Source: Azolla caroliniana (Eukaryota; Polypodiophyta). Taken from it: 64,000 bases of DNA. This document shows, in pieces, positions 1 to 11,689 of the stretch. Where the stretch lies: the NCBI GenBank assembly GCA_043228905.1, contig JBHGNT010000015.1:15500001-15564000 (forward strand), written 5' to 3'. The position numbers were made by a program, and so were the translations under genes. The notes below the pieces were generated by a model. The model ran no database searches. It was given only the letters and a program-made list of their open reading frames with translations, and was not told the DNA's origin. Position 1 is the stretch's first letter. Each line of letters begins with the position of its first letter.

Positions 1-500
1 AAGGGTGGTAACTAATTAGCTGCAATAGTAAAATAGTGGTAGCTAATTAGCTACTTGGTGAAGTGTAGAAGCTAATGAGCTACCACCAATCTACACTGTA
101 GTAGCTAATCAACTAAGCAATATAAAGTGTGGTAGCTAATTAGCTAAGCAGTATAAAGGGTGGTAACTAATTAGCTGCGTAGTAAAATAGTGGTAGCTAA
201 TTAGCTACTTGGTGAAGTGTAGAAGCTAATGAGCTACTACCAATCTACACTGTGGTAGCTAATTAGCTAAGGTTGCAGGACAACAATAGTTAATTAGCTA
301 AGCACACTAATGTGTGGTAGCTAATTAGCTACAATAGTAAACTTTCAAGTTGCTAATTAGCCACTTCCAAGCTAATTAGCTATATCCAAACTATAGTGTG
401 GTAGCTAATCAACTACAATAAGCAACAATAGTACACCTACATAGTGTGGTAGCTTCATAGAAATAGCTAAACACCCATAGAGAAGTATGGAATAGCTAAA
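1..500. repeat. Palindromic satellite with TAGCTAATTAGCTA core
   Basis: The stretch is built from repeated copies of a short motif whose core TAGCTAATTAGCTA is a perfect palindrome, extending to 16 bp (GTAGCTAATTAGCTAC) at 39-54, 193-208 and 317-332. Further cores lie at 133-146 and 256-269. A higher-order period of about 155 bp is visible, because the block starting at 1 recurs almost unchanged from 156. Copies decay toward 500. No coding frame is present. The array runs off the left edge, so its full size is unknown. Confidence 0.85.
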
Positions 501-517
501 GAGAAGCTGCTAATTAG

Positions 518-1060
518 ATGACACATGTTGTTGTAGAACCTCATGGATTAACTCACACACATGAGGTGTCTGGTCGAGATGATGTTGCAACCGATGAGGA
601 GATATTTGGCAATGTGGCTGAGAGTAAGAGTCGTGCTATCACATCTCCTTCAGATAAGCTTTACCCTATTCTTCTGGAAGATTGTACTGAATTAGGCAAC
701 GTTCTGAAAAGTAATGAAATACTCAACCTAGCATGTAAATCTAAGGTTCATAACAATACTGTTTATGAACACTTGATGCAACATTTCTTCGACTCCTAGA
801 ACCTTGATTCAACCCCACCGAGCCCAATTGTTGATGATGTCCCACTAGATGTCACTCTTCTTGAACAACTAACGCAAGACGTGAACTATGCATAAGAACC
901 TGTTGACGCTCTAGATAGGTTGTCGGAGGAGGACACCCTTGCAGAATGGGTGAAAGAAGCAAGGCTAAATGGGTAACCTTCAAGAAAAAGGTTGAAGAAG
1001 GGGCCTTGATCGGGGACAAGACCAGTTACTCGGTGAAGGGACTCTTGACTCTATGTTTAG
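518..1060 (+). pseudogene. Unidentified coding remnant, left flank of element A
   Basis: A 93-codon frame (518-799) is followed by further coding-looking sequence broken by stops up to about 1060, acidic and rich in Asp/Glu. I recognise no domain. Near 960-1010 another frame reads a Trp, then Lys-rich residues, then EEGALI, which resembles a Trp/Lys stretch with RRALI at 30215-30260 on the far side of element A. Both flanks may therefore come from one repeat-derived or pseudogenised gene. Function unknown. Confidence 0.25.
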
Positions 1061-1141
1061 TGGGATCAACTAATTAACTATTTTCCTAGAGAAAATTGTC
1101 AAGGTTTTTATGATCTATTTGGACAAGTAAAACCATTATTG

Positions 1142-1681
1142 CACAACTGGTTACACGTTCGTATTCGGGTGCAGAAAACAAGAGGGCTAGTACATAGACA
1201 GAAAAACATGAAGACAAAGAAAACAAGTACAGAGAGACACCAGATGTTTAACATGAAAACCCAAACTGGGAAAACCACATGGAGTCCAAAAACTCTAAAT
1301 AGATCACTATGGTAGGGAAGAAGTACAATGAGGAACTCGGAGGCAACGACCTCGAGTTCTCCTTCGTCTAACAGACAACTACAGAGTTGCACTCTCACAC
1401 TCTCACTCTTCCTCTCACAGTCACAGAGGCAACTACCTCTACACTCTGTCTATAATAACTAATGATCAACACACATATATCTATAAAGTTTGCCCTAGTT
1501 GTTTTTATACCAAAACAACTTTTAGGTTATTTACAAATATGGCCCACAAGGGGCATTTTAGGCTATTTACAATTATAGTCTTCCGAATTGATTTCGGTTC
1601 TCGGTTACTCACCGACTTGGTTCTCAGTTACTCACCGACTCGGTTCTTCTCTTCCCATTCGGAGGGACTTGTTTCTCAAAA
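1142..1681 (-). repeat. Element A 3' LTR
   Basis: Matches 29078-29597 along its length. It lacks the outermost 17-18 bp seen at 29060-29077 and has an extra tandem copy of about 23 bp near 1600-1640. Its inner end is degraded from CCCAACA to CTCAAAA. Confidence 0.85.
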
Positions 1682-1854
1682 AAATCCCCCTTCACTTCGG
1701 TATGGGTCACTTCACCAAAACGACTCTCTGTCGACACGCGTTTAGCTTTTCGACTGACAACACCTTCGTCAACATATCCTATCCATTTTCGACTGTGTGG
1801 ATCTTCACTAGAACAAACTCCTTTTCTTCTACTCGTTCTCAGAGCCAATGATAT
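1682..1854 (-). pseudogene. Element A RNase H C-terminal fragment and PPT
   Basis: On the minus strand this reads as the end of a Copia RNase H, parallel to D at 16672-16830, followed by a purine-rich tract beside the LTR. It is cut at GATAT (1850-1854) by element B and resumes at 7356. Stops are present. The role would have been removal of RNA from the RNA-DNA hybrid. Confidence 0.75.
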
Positions 1855-2263
1855 TGTTGAGATACAGGCTCAACATTAGCCAGATCGGTGCGTAAACCGG
1901 GTGTGTAAACTGGTGCGCAACGAGAAGCCGTAGCAGTGCGTAAACCGCAAGGCCGTTGGAAAGATATTCCGTGTAGGAATATATTTTGGGAGTTAGTGTA
2001 GAGCTCAGTTATGAGCATTGAAGTACGTGTCAGTACTTCTGTCCGTCCGTATGGACTTATATAAAAGTGCTCACTGAGCACATTCTATGTACAGACTGAG
2101 TATTGTTTTTTAATAGAGTTGTGTGTATTGTCTCCCTCTCTTTCTCTCTCTCTCTCTCTCTCTCTATGTCTCTCCCGTGTACTGTGTGTGTCCAAGCTCT
2201 CCATTAAACTTGTGTTTTCCTACGTTCTGCTTTCTATTGCTTCCGCACGTTGTTCTTTTCACA
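1855..2263 (+). repeat. Element B 5' LTR
   Basis: 409 bp, TGTTGAGATA to TTTTCACA. It contains a TATA box, a hyphenated palindrome and a CT microsatellite (about 2140-2167). Confidence 0.92.
2020..2067 (+). promoter_or_regulatory. Element B LTR core promoter with palindrome
   Basis: GAAGTAC-GTGTCA-GTACTTC (2020-2039) is a perfect 7-bp inverted repeat about 20 bp upstream of TATAAAAG (2060-2067). The same arms occur at a similar place in the LTRs of C and J with different loops, suggesting a maintained binding site or hairpin. Confidence 0.6.
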
Positions 2264-2276
2264 TGGTATCAGAGCG
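2264..2276 (+). other. Element B primer-binding site (initiator-Met tRNA)
   Basis: TGGTATCAGAGCG lies directly after the 5' LTR. Its first 12 bases are complementary to the 3' end of plant initiator-Met tRNA. Confidence 0.9.
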
Positions 2277-2352
2277 TGAGGGTTGAGAACCTCTGCACCC
2301 AACCTGAGCTCGAGAAGAAAACCTAACCTTTATAAAGAATAGGGAAAACAAA

Positions 2353-5300
2353 ATGGATAGAGGCATGGCTAGCTCGCTTTTGACCGAGAAGCTTGGCAGA
2401 AACAACTATGTGTCTTGGTCGTACAAGATGCACCAGTACCTGCTCGGGCATGGATATTGGAGCTATGTTGATGGAGCAAATGACACAACACCCGATTCGA
2501 CACACAAAGTCTTCTCGTCTTGGGAACAGTCGGCGAGCATAGTTCTCTACTACTTCACGTCTTGTGTGGGCGAACAACTTTTGAGCTATATTCGGGATGC
2601 GACAACGTCGAAGGATGCTTGGGGAAATCTGAAAAAGATTTTTGCCGCAAGCACCACAGCCAAGGAGAGCAAGTGCTGGAAGAAGCGCGCCAATTCGGAG
2701 AAAACCGGATCCGAATCCGGACAAACCGACAAAGGAAATTGACAGCGATCGCACTACGCCGAAGGATCTGAAAAAGTCGGAAAGGGGGCAGCCTACGTGA
2801 CGAACACGAGGCAAACTCGATGAAGAAGATCACCCCGAAATCGGATGAGGCGTGTTACATTGACTTCAGCATGTCAAACCACATGACGAGCCATAAGGAG
2901 TGGTTCTCATACCTTGAGAAATCGATGCAACTGGGAGTAGTTGCAACAGGAGACGACACTCCGCATCCGATCGAGAATGTCGGTGAAGTTCCCCTAAACC
3001 ATGTCGGGCAAAAAGGGAAACTCATGAATGTGTTACATGTCCCGACAATCACGAAGAATTTGGTGTTGGTCAGGCAGATCGTCGACCAGGGGATGCAAAT
3101 CCGGTTCACGCATCTCAGGTCCTTCATCGAGGAGGAAGGCCAAGTTATTGCGCAAGGGCGCAGAAACGGGAGGATGTTTATCCTCGACACCAATGACGTT
3201 AGCACCGCAATGTTCGCAAAAGGATAAAAAGTCGTGTCGGATATCGACTTGTGGCACAAGCAGATAGGCCACGTATCAAAGGCTTCAGGACTTGCAATCG
3301 AAACAAGTTGTGTTCTGATTGCCCAAATTCAGTGGCCGGAAGACCCAAATTTGTGAAGCGTGCAAACTAGGGAAGCAACACAGACTTCCTTTCCCCAACG
3401 AGCATAACCAGAGCCGGAACAAGCTCGACTTGCTACATTCGGTGTATGGGGGCCGGCACAAAATGTTAGTCTTGGCGGGAGTCGATATTTTGTCTCCTTC
3501 ATCGACGACTACGCGACACACGTGGATCTATCTCATTGAAAAGAAGAGTGAAGTTTTCAACTGTTTCTGGGACCTCAAAAGCGTCGTAGAAAGGGAAATA
3601 GGGAGAAAGATCAAGTGCCTGCGGTCGGATGGTGGAAAAGAGTACTTTTCCGTCCAATTCAACAGTTATCTACAACAAATGGGAATTCGACGCAAATTCA
3701 ATTACAAGTATACGCCGGAGAAAAACGACGTAGCCGAAAGGAAAAAACGGTCGGTTGTGGAAGCGGCGCGGGCAATGCTGGAAGAAAAGAGGTTGCCCAA
3801 GTTCTATTGGGCCGAAGCGGTACGAACCGCAGTCTACATCCAGAATCAGATCGGAGACAAAGTGTCGGCGCATGAACTGTATTTCGGAAGAAAGCTGAAT
3901 CTACGACACTGCCGAAGGAGAACTGGGTATGTGCATGTGCCGAAGGAGAAACGGAGGAAGTTGGACGCGAAAGCCGAGAAGTGTAACTTGGTCGGCTATT
4001 CTGACGAACAGAAGGGTTATAAGTGTTATGATCCCCGAACCAAACAAGCTCATGTGAGCTGTGATGTTGTGTTTGACGAGTCCGTGTCCTAGTACTTGCC
4101 TCCGACTGCGGACCTCAATTCCAACTCCAGATCTCCGGACCCGAGTTCTGACAATGAGGTCAGCGATATTGAAATGCCTCCGGATGACCGTGAAATCAAG
4201 AACCTCGATGAGAGTTCGATTTCATTTTGGCTAAGTGGACCGAACGAGCGACTGGGTTGGTTTGACCAGTCCGAAGAAGAGCCGACGAGTAGTGGAGATT
4301 CGACTGTGCATTCCCCGCGCAGGAAGCCGAGGAGACGGTTTATACGGAAGGAAAAAGGGAAGAAGAAGATGCCGGAGTACGGCACGGATAAGGGCGAGTC
4401 GGATCGACGCGAATTTGACTCCGAGAAGAGCGATGTCGGGCATTCGAGAGCGAAGTCCGTGTCCGCCAAGAAAGCCTCAACATCGGCTAATGAGGAATTA
4501 CGCAGATCTACCCGCCAGAAGAACCCTGTTGTGCGGTTCAGATACAACGAGTACATGGCGCATCACTATGTGTACATGACGCGTGTAGCAGAAGTGCACG
4601 AGCTGGAGAGCTACGCAGAAGCGGCGAAGGACACAAATTGGCGTGCCGCAATGGAGGAAGAGATGCGCGCATTGGCAGAGAATGAAGCCTGGGACCTGGT
4701 TGACGCACTTAAGGGTGAAGCCAATCAAATGTAGGTGGGTGTACAAGGTCAAGTACAACACCGACGGCTCGGTCAATCAATACAAGGCCCGGTTAGTAGA
4801 GAAAGGCTACGCGCAACAACATGGCATCGACTACGATGAGACGTTTGTGCCGGTCGCAAAGATGACGACCGTCCGTGTTTTGCTTGCGGTAGCTGCGGCG
4901 AAGGGGTGACATTTACATCAAATGGATGTCAAGAATGCATTCCTGCAAGGCGAGCTTGAGGAACAGGTGTACATGGTACAACCCCCCGGATTTCACTCCG
5001 GAATGAACACTTCGGCGGTCTGCCAGTTGAAGAAGTCCCTTTACGAACTAAAGCAAGCCCCGCGTGCTTGGAACGCGAAAATCACGCAACGATTGCGTCG
5101 AATGGGATTTGCAACGTCCAAATCGGACTCTTCACTGTTCATTCGGAAAGGTCGACTTGGGCCGGTTAGTATTTTACTTTATGTTGATGACTTGGTCATC
5201 ATCGACGCCAACCTAGGTGAAATCGACCGTGTAAAGCTCCAGCTCACGGCATCATTTGACATGAAGAACCTAGGGGACCTTCGTTACTTCCTCGAGATCG

Positions 5301-5656
5301 AAGTGATCCGTACCCCCGAAGGCGTATTGATCAACCAACGTCATTATGCGCTGAATATGCTCTTCAAGTTCGGGATGGCAGACTGTAAGCCCATCTCGAC
5401 GCCTTTGGATAGAAACGTGAAACTTCGCCTAGATTCGGGAAAAGCGTGCGACCCGACACGGTTCCGACAGATTGTCGGAAGCCTCATCTATTTGACTATT
5501 ACTCGGCCGGACCTCAGTTACCCGGTCGGACTGATCAGTCAATTCATGTCGCGGCCTACGGCCGAACACTTTCAGTGTGTGCAAAGGATATTGCGATATG
5601 TCAGTGGCACGAAAGACTTGGCGTTGCTATTGAAAGGAATACCGTTCCCTAAGCTA
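2353..5656 (+). pseudogene. Element B gag-pol, disabled
   Basis: The gag starts MDRGMASSLL and shows the UBN2-type Copia gag core (residues 1-110). It then jumps from AASTTA directly into the tail of the zinc knuckle (KCWKKR), so the second half of gag and most of the CCHC finger have been lost in a deletion of about 0.6 kb. A decayed protease and pre-integrase region follow (2820-3300), then the integrase core (3319-4092) with a Trp-to-TAG change at 4090. An acidic linker (4096-4640) and RT (4735-5656) come next, with YVDD near 5180 and a Trp-to-TGA change at 4907. The frame shifts near 4720. Coding is cut at GCTA by a solo LTR. Compared with C and J, all domains are recognisable but no intact polyprotein is possible. 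Confidence 0.88.
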
Positions 5657-6240
5657 TGCTCGGCCACAACCGAGACGTCGGATCAAGCACAGAAAACAAG
5701 GATGTGGTGAGATGTATTTACGCTCGAAACCGTAAAGAAGAGAGTGCACTTGATGTTAACGTGGAAAACCCAAATATGGGAAAAACCACGGCAGCCCTCA
5801 GACTGCAAAATATCACTATATCAAGATTACAACAATGGGGCATAGAAGCAACGACCTCTTGCTTCCTCGCTTCGCCACCAGGCAGTTACAACAGAGGCGG
5901 TGACCTCTTTCTCTTTCTCTCTCTCTCTTCTCTGTACACAGTTACACTCTGAATTATCGCCACAACGATAATAATACAACCAACTCTACATCATAACTAT
6001 TAAGTTTGCCCTAGGTCATATTTATACTAATATGACTTTTGGGCTATCTACAAATATAGCCCCAGTGGGCTCTCTGAACATATTTACATATGTGTCCCTT
6101 CCATCCGATGAGAGGTTCTCACTCGGCTTGCAACATCCGGTTCTCACCGGGTCTTCTGTTGCCGGGTACTCGACCTCGACCGAGTTACTCATCAACAGTG
6201 TTCTTCTCACTTCCCATCCGGAGGGACTTGTTTCCTAACA
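5657..6240 (-). repeat. Solo LTR of the A/D Copia lineage inside B
   Basis: 584 bp. On the minus strand it starts TGTTAGGAAACAAG and ends CGAGCA. GCTA(T) flanks it (5653-5656 and 6241-6245) and B's RNase H resumes directly afterwards. There is no internal sequence, so LTR-LTR recombination probably removed the body. It shares the hairpin-rich promoter segment seen in the LTRs of D. Confidence 0.85.
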
Positions 6241-6945
6241 GCTATATCGAGAAGGTGTAGTCAAACAGTTAGTCGGCTACACGGATGCCGATTGTGCTGG
6301 AAACGCCCACGATCGTAGATCCACATCTGGATACGCATTCTCTCTAGGAAGTGCGTCGATTGCATGGAGCAGTAAGAAGCAGCCGACAGTAGCACTGTCG
6401 AGCATGGAGGCCGAGTATCGAGGGGCAACTGTCGCTACGTGCGAAGTCATTTGGCTAAAACGGCTATTACGAGATCTGCATGTAGAGGTGTCTGATTCGA
6501 CGATGATCCTTTGTGACAACCTCAACAATATCCACCTTGCGAAAAACCCCATGTTCCACACCTGGACCAAGCACATTGAGGTGCATTACCATTTTGTTTG
6601 CGAGCGGGTCCTTGGTCTGGTGCATGTTCTGACTAATTGGTAAATTGCCGACATTTTCACCAAGCCCCTTGGTCTCGACAAGTTGTGGCAATTCTCAGGT
6701 GCGTTTGGGTTGCGACACCTCGATGTGGCGAACTTGAGGGGGAGAAAGGAAGTCGAACAGGAACAAGAGCATGAAAGGAGGGGTGATCTAGAAGAACCAA
6801 AAGAGCCTCAAGCCGACCGAAAGGGTTGAGGCGCGCGAAATTGAACAAGACGAGGAGTGCGAGAGAGGCGTGAAGCCAGAAGAAACCGGAGCGGTGATCC
6901 GGAAGAACCAGAAGAGCCTCAAGTTGAGCTTGAGGGGGAGTGTCG
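6241..6945 (+). pseudogene. Element B RNase H plus arginine-rich tail
   Basis: This continues B's pol after the solo LTR. The RNase H motifs GYTDADCAGN (near 6275) and VALSSMEAEYRGA (near 6395) are readable. Canonical pol ends near 6745 in a PPT-like TTGAGGGGGAG (6734-6744). About 185 bp of extra coding-like sequence follow, ending PEEPQVELEGEC just at the real PPT and LTR start. The same tail exists in C and J. Stops (for example near 6640 and 6828) disable it. The tail's function is unknown; its basic character suggests nucleic-acid binding or nuclear import. Confidence 0.75.
6927..6940 (+). other. Element B polypurine tract
   Basis: The purine-rich run ending TTGAGGGGGAG immediately precedes the 3' LTR and would prime plus-strand DNA synthesis. 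Confidence 0.85.
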
Positions 6946-7235
6946 AGATACAAGCTCAACATTAGCCGGACCGGTGCATAAACCGGGTGCGTAAACCGAT
7001 GCGCAACGAGAAGCCGTAGCGGTGCATAAACAGCGAGGCCGTTGGAAAGATATTCCGCGTAGGAATATATTTTGGGAGTTAGTGTAGAGCTCAATTATGA
7101 GCATTGAAGTACGTGTCAGTACTTCTGTCAGTCCGTATGGACTTGTATAAAAGTGCTCACTGAGCACACTCTATGTACAAACTGAGTATTATTTTTTAAT
7201 AGAGTTGTGTGTATTGTCTCCCTCTCTTTCTTTCT

Positions 7236-7266
<31 letters not shown>

Positions 7267-7355
7267 CCACGTACTGTGTGTGTCCAAGCTCTCCGTTAAA
7301 CCTGTATTTTCCTACGTTCTGCTTTCTATTGCTTCCGCACGTTGTTCTTTTCACA
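6941..7355 (+). repeat. Element B 3' LTR
   Basis: 415 bp, starting TGTCGAGATA and ending TTTTCACA. It is homologous to 1855-2263 over its whole length, with scattered substitutions (many C/T or G/A) and a longer CT tract. TSD GATAT follows. Confidence 0.92.
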
Positions 7356-10300
7356 GATATCTTCTCTAGATGTGTTTGGTCCTCGAGTGGTAGGTGACAT
7401 TTTTCGCAAGGTGGATGACATTCTGGTTATCGCAATGGAATTGGAATTGCTCTTGTCAAATTTCCAGCTCATCGATAAACTCCTTCATCCATATGATTTC
7501 CTTTCCGGCTTCCACTACACCCATATATTCTGCTTCCGTGGTTGACAGCGCCACGACCTTCTGCAACCTTGATTGCAATGAAACAACTCCCCCTGCATAA
7601 GTCATTACGTACCCATACATGGATTGGCTGGTATCCACATTAGTCGACATGTTTGAGTCAGTATAACTTTCCAATGTGGGTTTACCCAAACCGAACCGAA
7701 GACACATGAGGTGCCTTTTAGGTACCGAAGTATCCACTTCACGGCAACCCAATGCTCTCTTCCGGGGTTGCTCATATATCAGCTAACCACGCCGACTGCG
7801 TATCCTATGTCCGACCTGGTACATACCATCGCATACATCAGGCTTCCAACTATCGAGGCATAAGCGACTTTTGACATCTCGGCCTTCTCAGTTTTCGATT
7901 TCAGACATTGTTCTTTGTTTAGCTTGTAGTTCGTCGATAGTGTCGAGCCGACCAGTTTCGCGCTTTCCATGCTGAATCTCCAGAGCACCTTTGTCACGTA
8001 TTTTTCTTGTGACAACCAGAACAATTTATTTGTTTGATTCCGAACAATGTGCATCCCCAAGATTTGCTTTGCCAGGCCCATATCCTTCATGGCCTTCTTC
8101 AACATTCGGATCTTCATATGGTCCCGTCCGACCATCAACATGTTGTCCACGTACAGCAGGAGGAAGAGAAAATCACCTCCCTCAAACTTCTTCACAAATA
8201 CACAGTGATCGGCCTATGTTTTGTGGTACCCATTGTCGGTCATGAAGGATTCGAATTTTCGGTACCATTGTTGAGGTGCCTGCTTCAACCCGTACAGGAT
8301 TTTTCTCAAAAGGCATACCAGGTTTTCCTTACCTTTATTCAAGAATCCTTCTGGCTGGTGCATGTATATCTCTTCCTCCAAATCTCCATGGAGGAAGGCA
8401 GTCTTGACGTCCAATTGTTCGACTTCGAGATCCATGTTGGCTACGATGCTCAACACTGTTTGGATTGAAGCCATCTTCACGACTGGGGAAAATATTTCGT
8501 CGAAATCGACACCCTTCTTTTGCTGAAAGCCTTTCACGACGATTCGTGCTTTGTACCTAGGTGAATTCCAGTCATCTCCCAATTTCAACTTATATACCCA
8601 TTTATTCTGAAGTGCCTTCTTTCCTCTCTGCAGTTCGGTCAGTTCATATGTGTGGTTCTCATGCAAGGAATTCATCTCCTCTTGCATGGCAGTCAACCAC
8701 TTTTGGCTGTGTGTATCTTCCATAGCTTCTTCAAAGCTTTCTGGCTCCCCCTCATCGGTTAGCAGTACACGCTCTTCATTCAGAAATCTTCTAGGAGCCC
8801 TCCTTTCTCTTAGGGGGTATCTTCGGCCTCCATTCGGCACAGTCGGTTCCTCTTCGACTTCTTCGTCCGAGTCGAATTCGGTTCCTTGTTCGGCCGTTTC
8901 CCCTCATTCTTCAGTTGATTCTCGATTTTTCCAAGTATTAGATCAGCCGACTGGCTTAGATTTGATTTCGATCGAATTGGCTTCTACTCGATTCGGTCGA
9001 GCGTCGACTCGGTAGTTGGAGACTTATTCTCAATCTCCCAATCGACTATTGTCTTTTACTCCATGAAGACAATGTTGTGGCTCCTAATCACTTTCTTCTC
9101 GGCTAAGTCCCATAGCCAATAGCCAAATTCATCATTCCTGTAACTGAGAAATATGCATGGTCGAGATTTCGGGTCCAACTTCCCCCTATGGTCCTTTGCC
9201 ACATGCACATAGGCAAGACAACCAAACACCCTCAGATGTTGGTATGAGACATCTTTGCCGCTCCACATCCTTTGTGGAATATCACCGTCCAAGGGTACTG
9301 AGGGTGATCGATTTATCAGTTACGCTGTTGTCATCAACGCCTCAGCCCAAAACGTCTTTGGTAACTTCGCATGTGCAAGCATACTTTGAACCCTTTCCAT
9401 TATGGTCCGGTTCATTCACTCGGCCAACCCATTAAGATTTGGCGTCTTCGGTATGGTATACCTGAGCCAGATTCCTTGATTTCGGTAGTATTCCTCGAAC
9501 GGTCCACGATACTCTCCGCCATTGTCTGCTCAGACTGTCTTCAATTTTCGTCTGGTTTCTCTCTTGGCCCTCGCTTGGAACTCTTTGAAGATAGATGACA
9601 CTTGATCCTTCATCTTCAGCACGGAAACCCACAACTTTTGGCTACAATCATCAATGAAGGTCACGAAATACTGTGAACCACCATGCGACTTTGTATCCAA
9701 ATAGTATACGTCCATATGCACGAGTTCCAACGGCATTTTCTTCCTCATCAGGGGCCTTGCTCGAAAGGATGTTCGATTCTACTTGCCGGCCAAGCAATCC
9801 ATGCACTTCTCAAGCTGCACATTCTTCACCTCCGGAATGAGGTTGACATCGGCAAGCTTTTGCATCCTCTTCTGGCTCATATGGCACAACCTCCTATGCT
9901 ATAGTTCACCGACCGTGTCGGCTACCACATTTGCTTCCCCTCGGCATATTTGAGAATTCATTATGTACAATGTGTTGTTTTTCCGGACTCGAGCCACGAT
10001 TAGAATTCCCTTCCAGAACTTCATGACATTGTTCCAGATGCTACTCGTGTAGCCTTCATCATCAAGCCGATCGGCTGATATCAAGTTCAGTCGAACTTCC
10101 GAAATGTGCCGAACATCTCTCAACACAAGTCTGCACCCGGTTGAGGTCACCAAACACACATCTCCAATGCTGACAATTCGGCATGCTCCTTCATTTCCCA
10201 TCTTTACAAATCCGAGATCTCTGGCTCTGTAGGATGAGAAGCACTGTTGGTCAGGGGTTGGGTGAAACAACGCACCCGAATCGCCCACCCATGTCGATTC

Positions 10301-10801
10301 TTCGCCTGCGAGATTCACTTCGTTTTGCTCACTAATGAGCCACAACTCCTCCTCACTCGCGGTGATTGTGGAGGTGTTCTTCCTATCAGGGATTTTCTTT
10401 GGCTCTACACCATAACTCCCCCTTTCTCCTTTCAAAAGTGTCGACAGTTTTTTTGGAAGTGCCCCGGCTTCCCACAGTAGAAGCACGTGGGTCTCCCCCT
10501 CGACTTCAACCTAGTCCCCGACTTATCTCGGTTCTGGGGACTTGAATTTTGGCTTCTTCCCCGAATCGTGTCATCTACCGTGACTAAGGCCTTCTGGTCA
10601 GTATTGGACTCTCCGTCCTTCTGGCGAGCTTCTTCATTTAGCAAACTCGACTTCACCTGCTCTAGGGATAAGTGTTTCCCTTGCGGTGCCACGTTGCCTA
10701 ATGTGACAACAAGTGTTTCCCAACTATCCGGAAGGGATCCCAACAACAATAGTGCTAATACCTCATCAGCAAGAGGTAGTTCTAGAGAAGTGGTTTGGTT
10801 C
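7356..10801 (-). pseudogene. Element A gag C-terminus, protease, integrase, RT, RNase H
   Basis: Read from 10801 down: gag end with zinc knuckle CFYCGKPGHFQKNC (near 10480), protease region with VGDSGALFHPTP (near 10260), GAG-pre-integrase zinc region (about 9850-10000), integrase core (about 9050-9750), RT (8840-7779; LLYVDNML in place of the YVDD motif near 8150) and RNase H (7752-7361; VALSTTEAEYMG). Frames are interrupted repeatedly (near 8205, 9050, 9640 and 9750). The YVDD-to-YVDN change would remove a catalytic Asp. It is closest in sequence to element D, so A and D are one lineage. It is bounded by B on one side and C on the other. Confidence 0.88.
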
Positions 10802-11245
10802 TGTGAAAGATTATGTGCGGAAGCGTAAGACAACAACTTGGTTGCGTAGCAACACAGAGAGAGAGAGAGAATAATACACAGAATACAGAGAGTACTCAGT
10901 AGAGACAGAGAGAGAAGAACGTTTGAATCTCTTACAAAACAATAATCGTTCTCTGTACATGAAACGTGCTCAACTGCACTATTTATACAAGTCCTGAGAG
11001 GACTGACAGAAGTACCGCGTACTTCAATGCTCACTTGAGCGTCTGGCACTGACTATAAGACTATTAACTACCTAGTAATCTAAGCTATTACTAGGCTTCC
11101 GGTTACTGCTGGATCCGGCTAACTGGCTCCCCAGCTCAACGGCTCACTTGCTCACCGGGTCACCGATCCAGCTCATCCTTCCGGATGCTGATCCTGCTCA
11201 GGCTTATTCAGCCGATCCGGATCCGGTTGAGCTTGCCGCTCAACA
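10802..11245 (-). repeat. Element C 3' LTR
   Basis: 444 bp. On the minus strand it runs TGTTGAGCGG to TTTCACA. It contains the GAAGTAC-CGC-GTACTTC palindrome (11009-11025), a TATA-like site, and GA-rich repeats near 10856-10920. Confidence 0.9.
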
Positions 11246-11689
11246 CTCCCCCACTAGATCAACTTGAGGTTGGGTCGTAGTGTCAGTCTTCATGGTAGCC
11301 AATCCTTCCACCTGGCTCCTTTTGGCGTCACTCCGCCCTGCTCGTGCTCCTCGTCCGGTCCGGTCCCGTTTGCCATGACCCTTCCGTTCCTGCGCACCTC
11401 GACCTCCTCGTTCGGCTTGTCTGCTCAATAGGCCCAATTTAGCTCCCTCGCTGTTTTGACTTCGGCTCTTGCCGATTCGCCGATTCCTTCGTGTTGGCGT
11501 CGACTTTTGCTGCCTTCTCATCCTCTTGGCCTTGAATTGATCCAGTTCTTCCAAATCCTTCTGTAGAACCGAATCGGCTGTCTCCGATTCATTCCAGCTC
11601 TTGTCTAAATTGGTCGCTCCCAATTCGTCTTCTGGTTCCAAGACTTTCAGCACATCGGACCATGTCCAAGTCGCTGAAGCCAAATGGCT
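11240..11689 (-). pseudogene. Element C arginine-rich post-RNase H tail
   Basis: A 147-codon frame starts acidic (EDELGATNLD) and becomes strongly basic (KRMRRQQKS, RRNRRIGK, RTGRGARAGR). It ends PQVDLVGEC, with its stop codon TGA lying inside the first bases of the 3' LTR (TGTTGA). The same architecture and ending occur in J (53250-53636) and B (6745-6945). In C it is out of frame with the upstream RNase H because the end of RNase H has been deleted near 11680. No known domain; the basic runs resemble nuclear-localisation or RNA-binding segments. Confidence 0.65.

Larger units (their letters stand above)
1855..7355 (+). mobile_element. Element B: Copia retrotransposon inserted in A
   Basis: Both LTRs start TG and end in TTTTCACA. 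The element is flanked by a perfect 5-bp TSD GATAT (1850-1854 and 7356-7360). It has a PBS at 2264, a PPT at 6930-6940 and a full domain order of gag, protease, integrase, RT and RNase H, with several lesions and a solo LTR at 5657-6240. The LTRs differ at roughly two dozen sites plus a CT-tract length change, so it is older than D and E. Confidence 0.92.

Noticed and set aside
1-500. CRISPR-like array
   Set aside because: Repeats are palindromic, unevenly spaced and part of a 155-bp satellite; plant context and no unique spacers.
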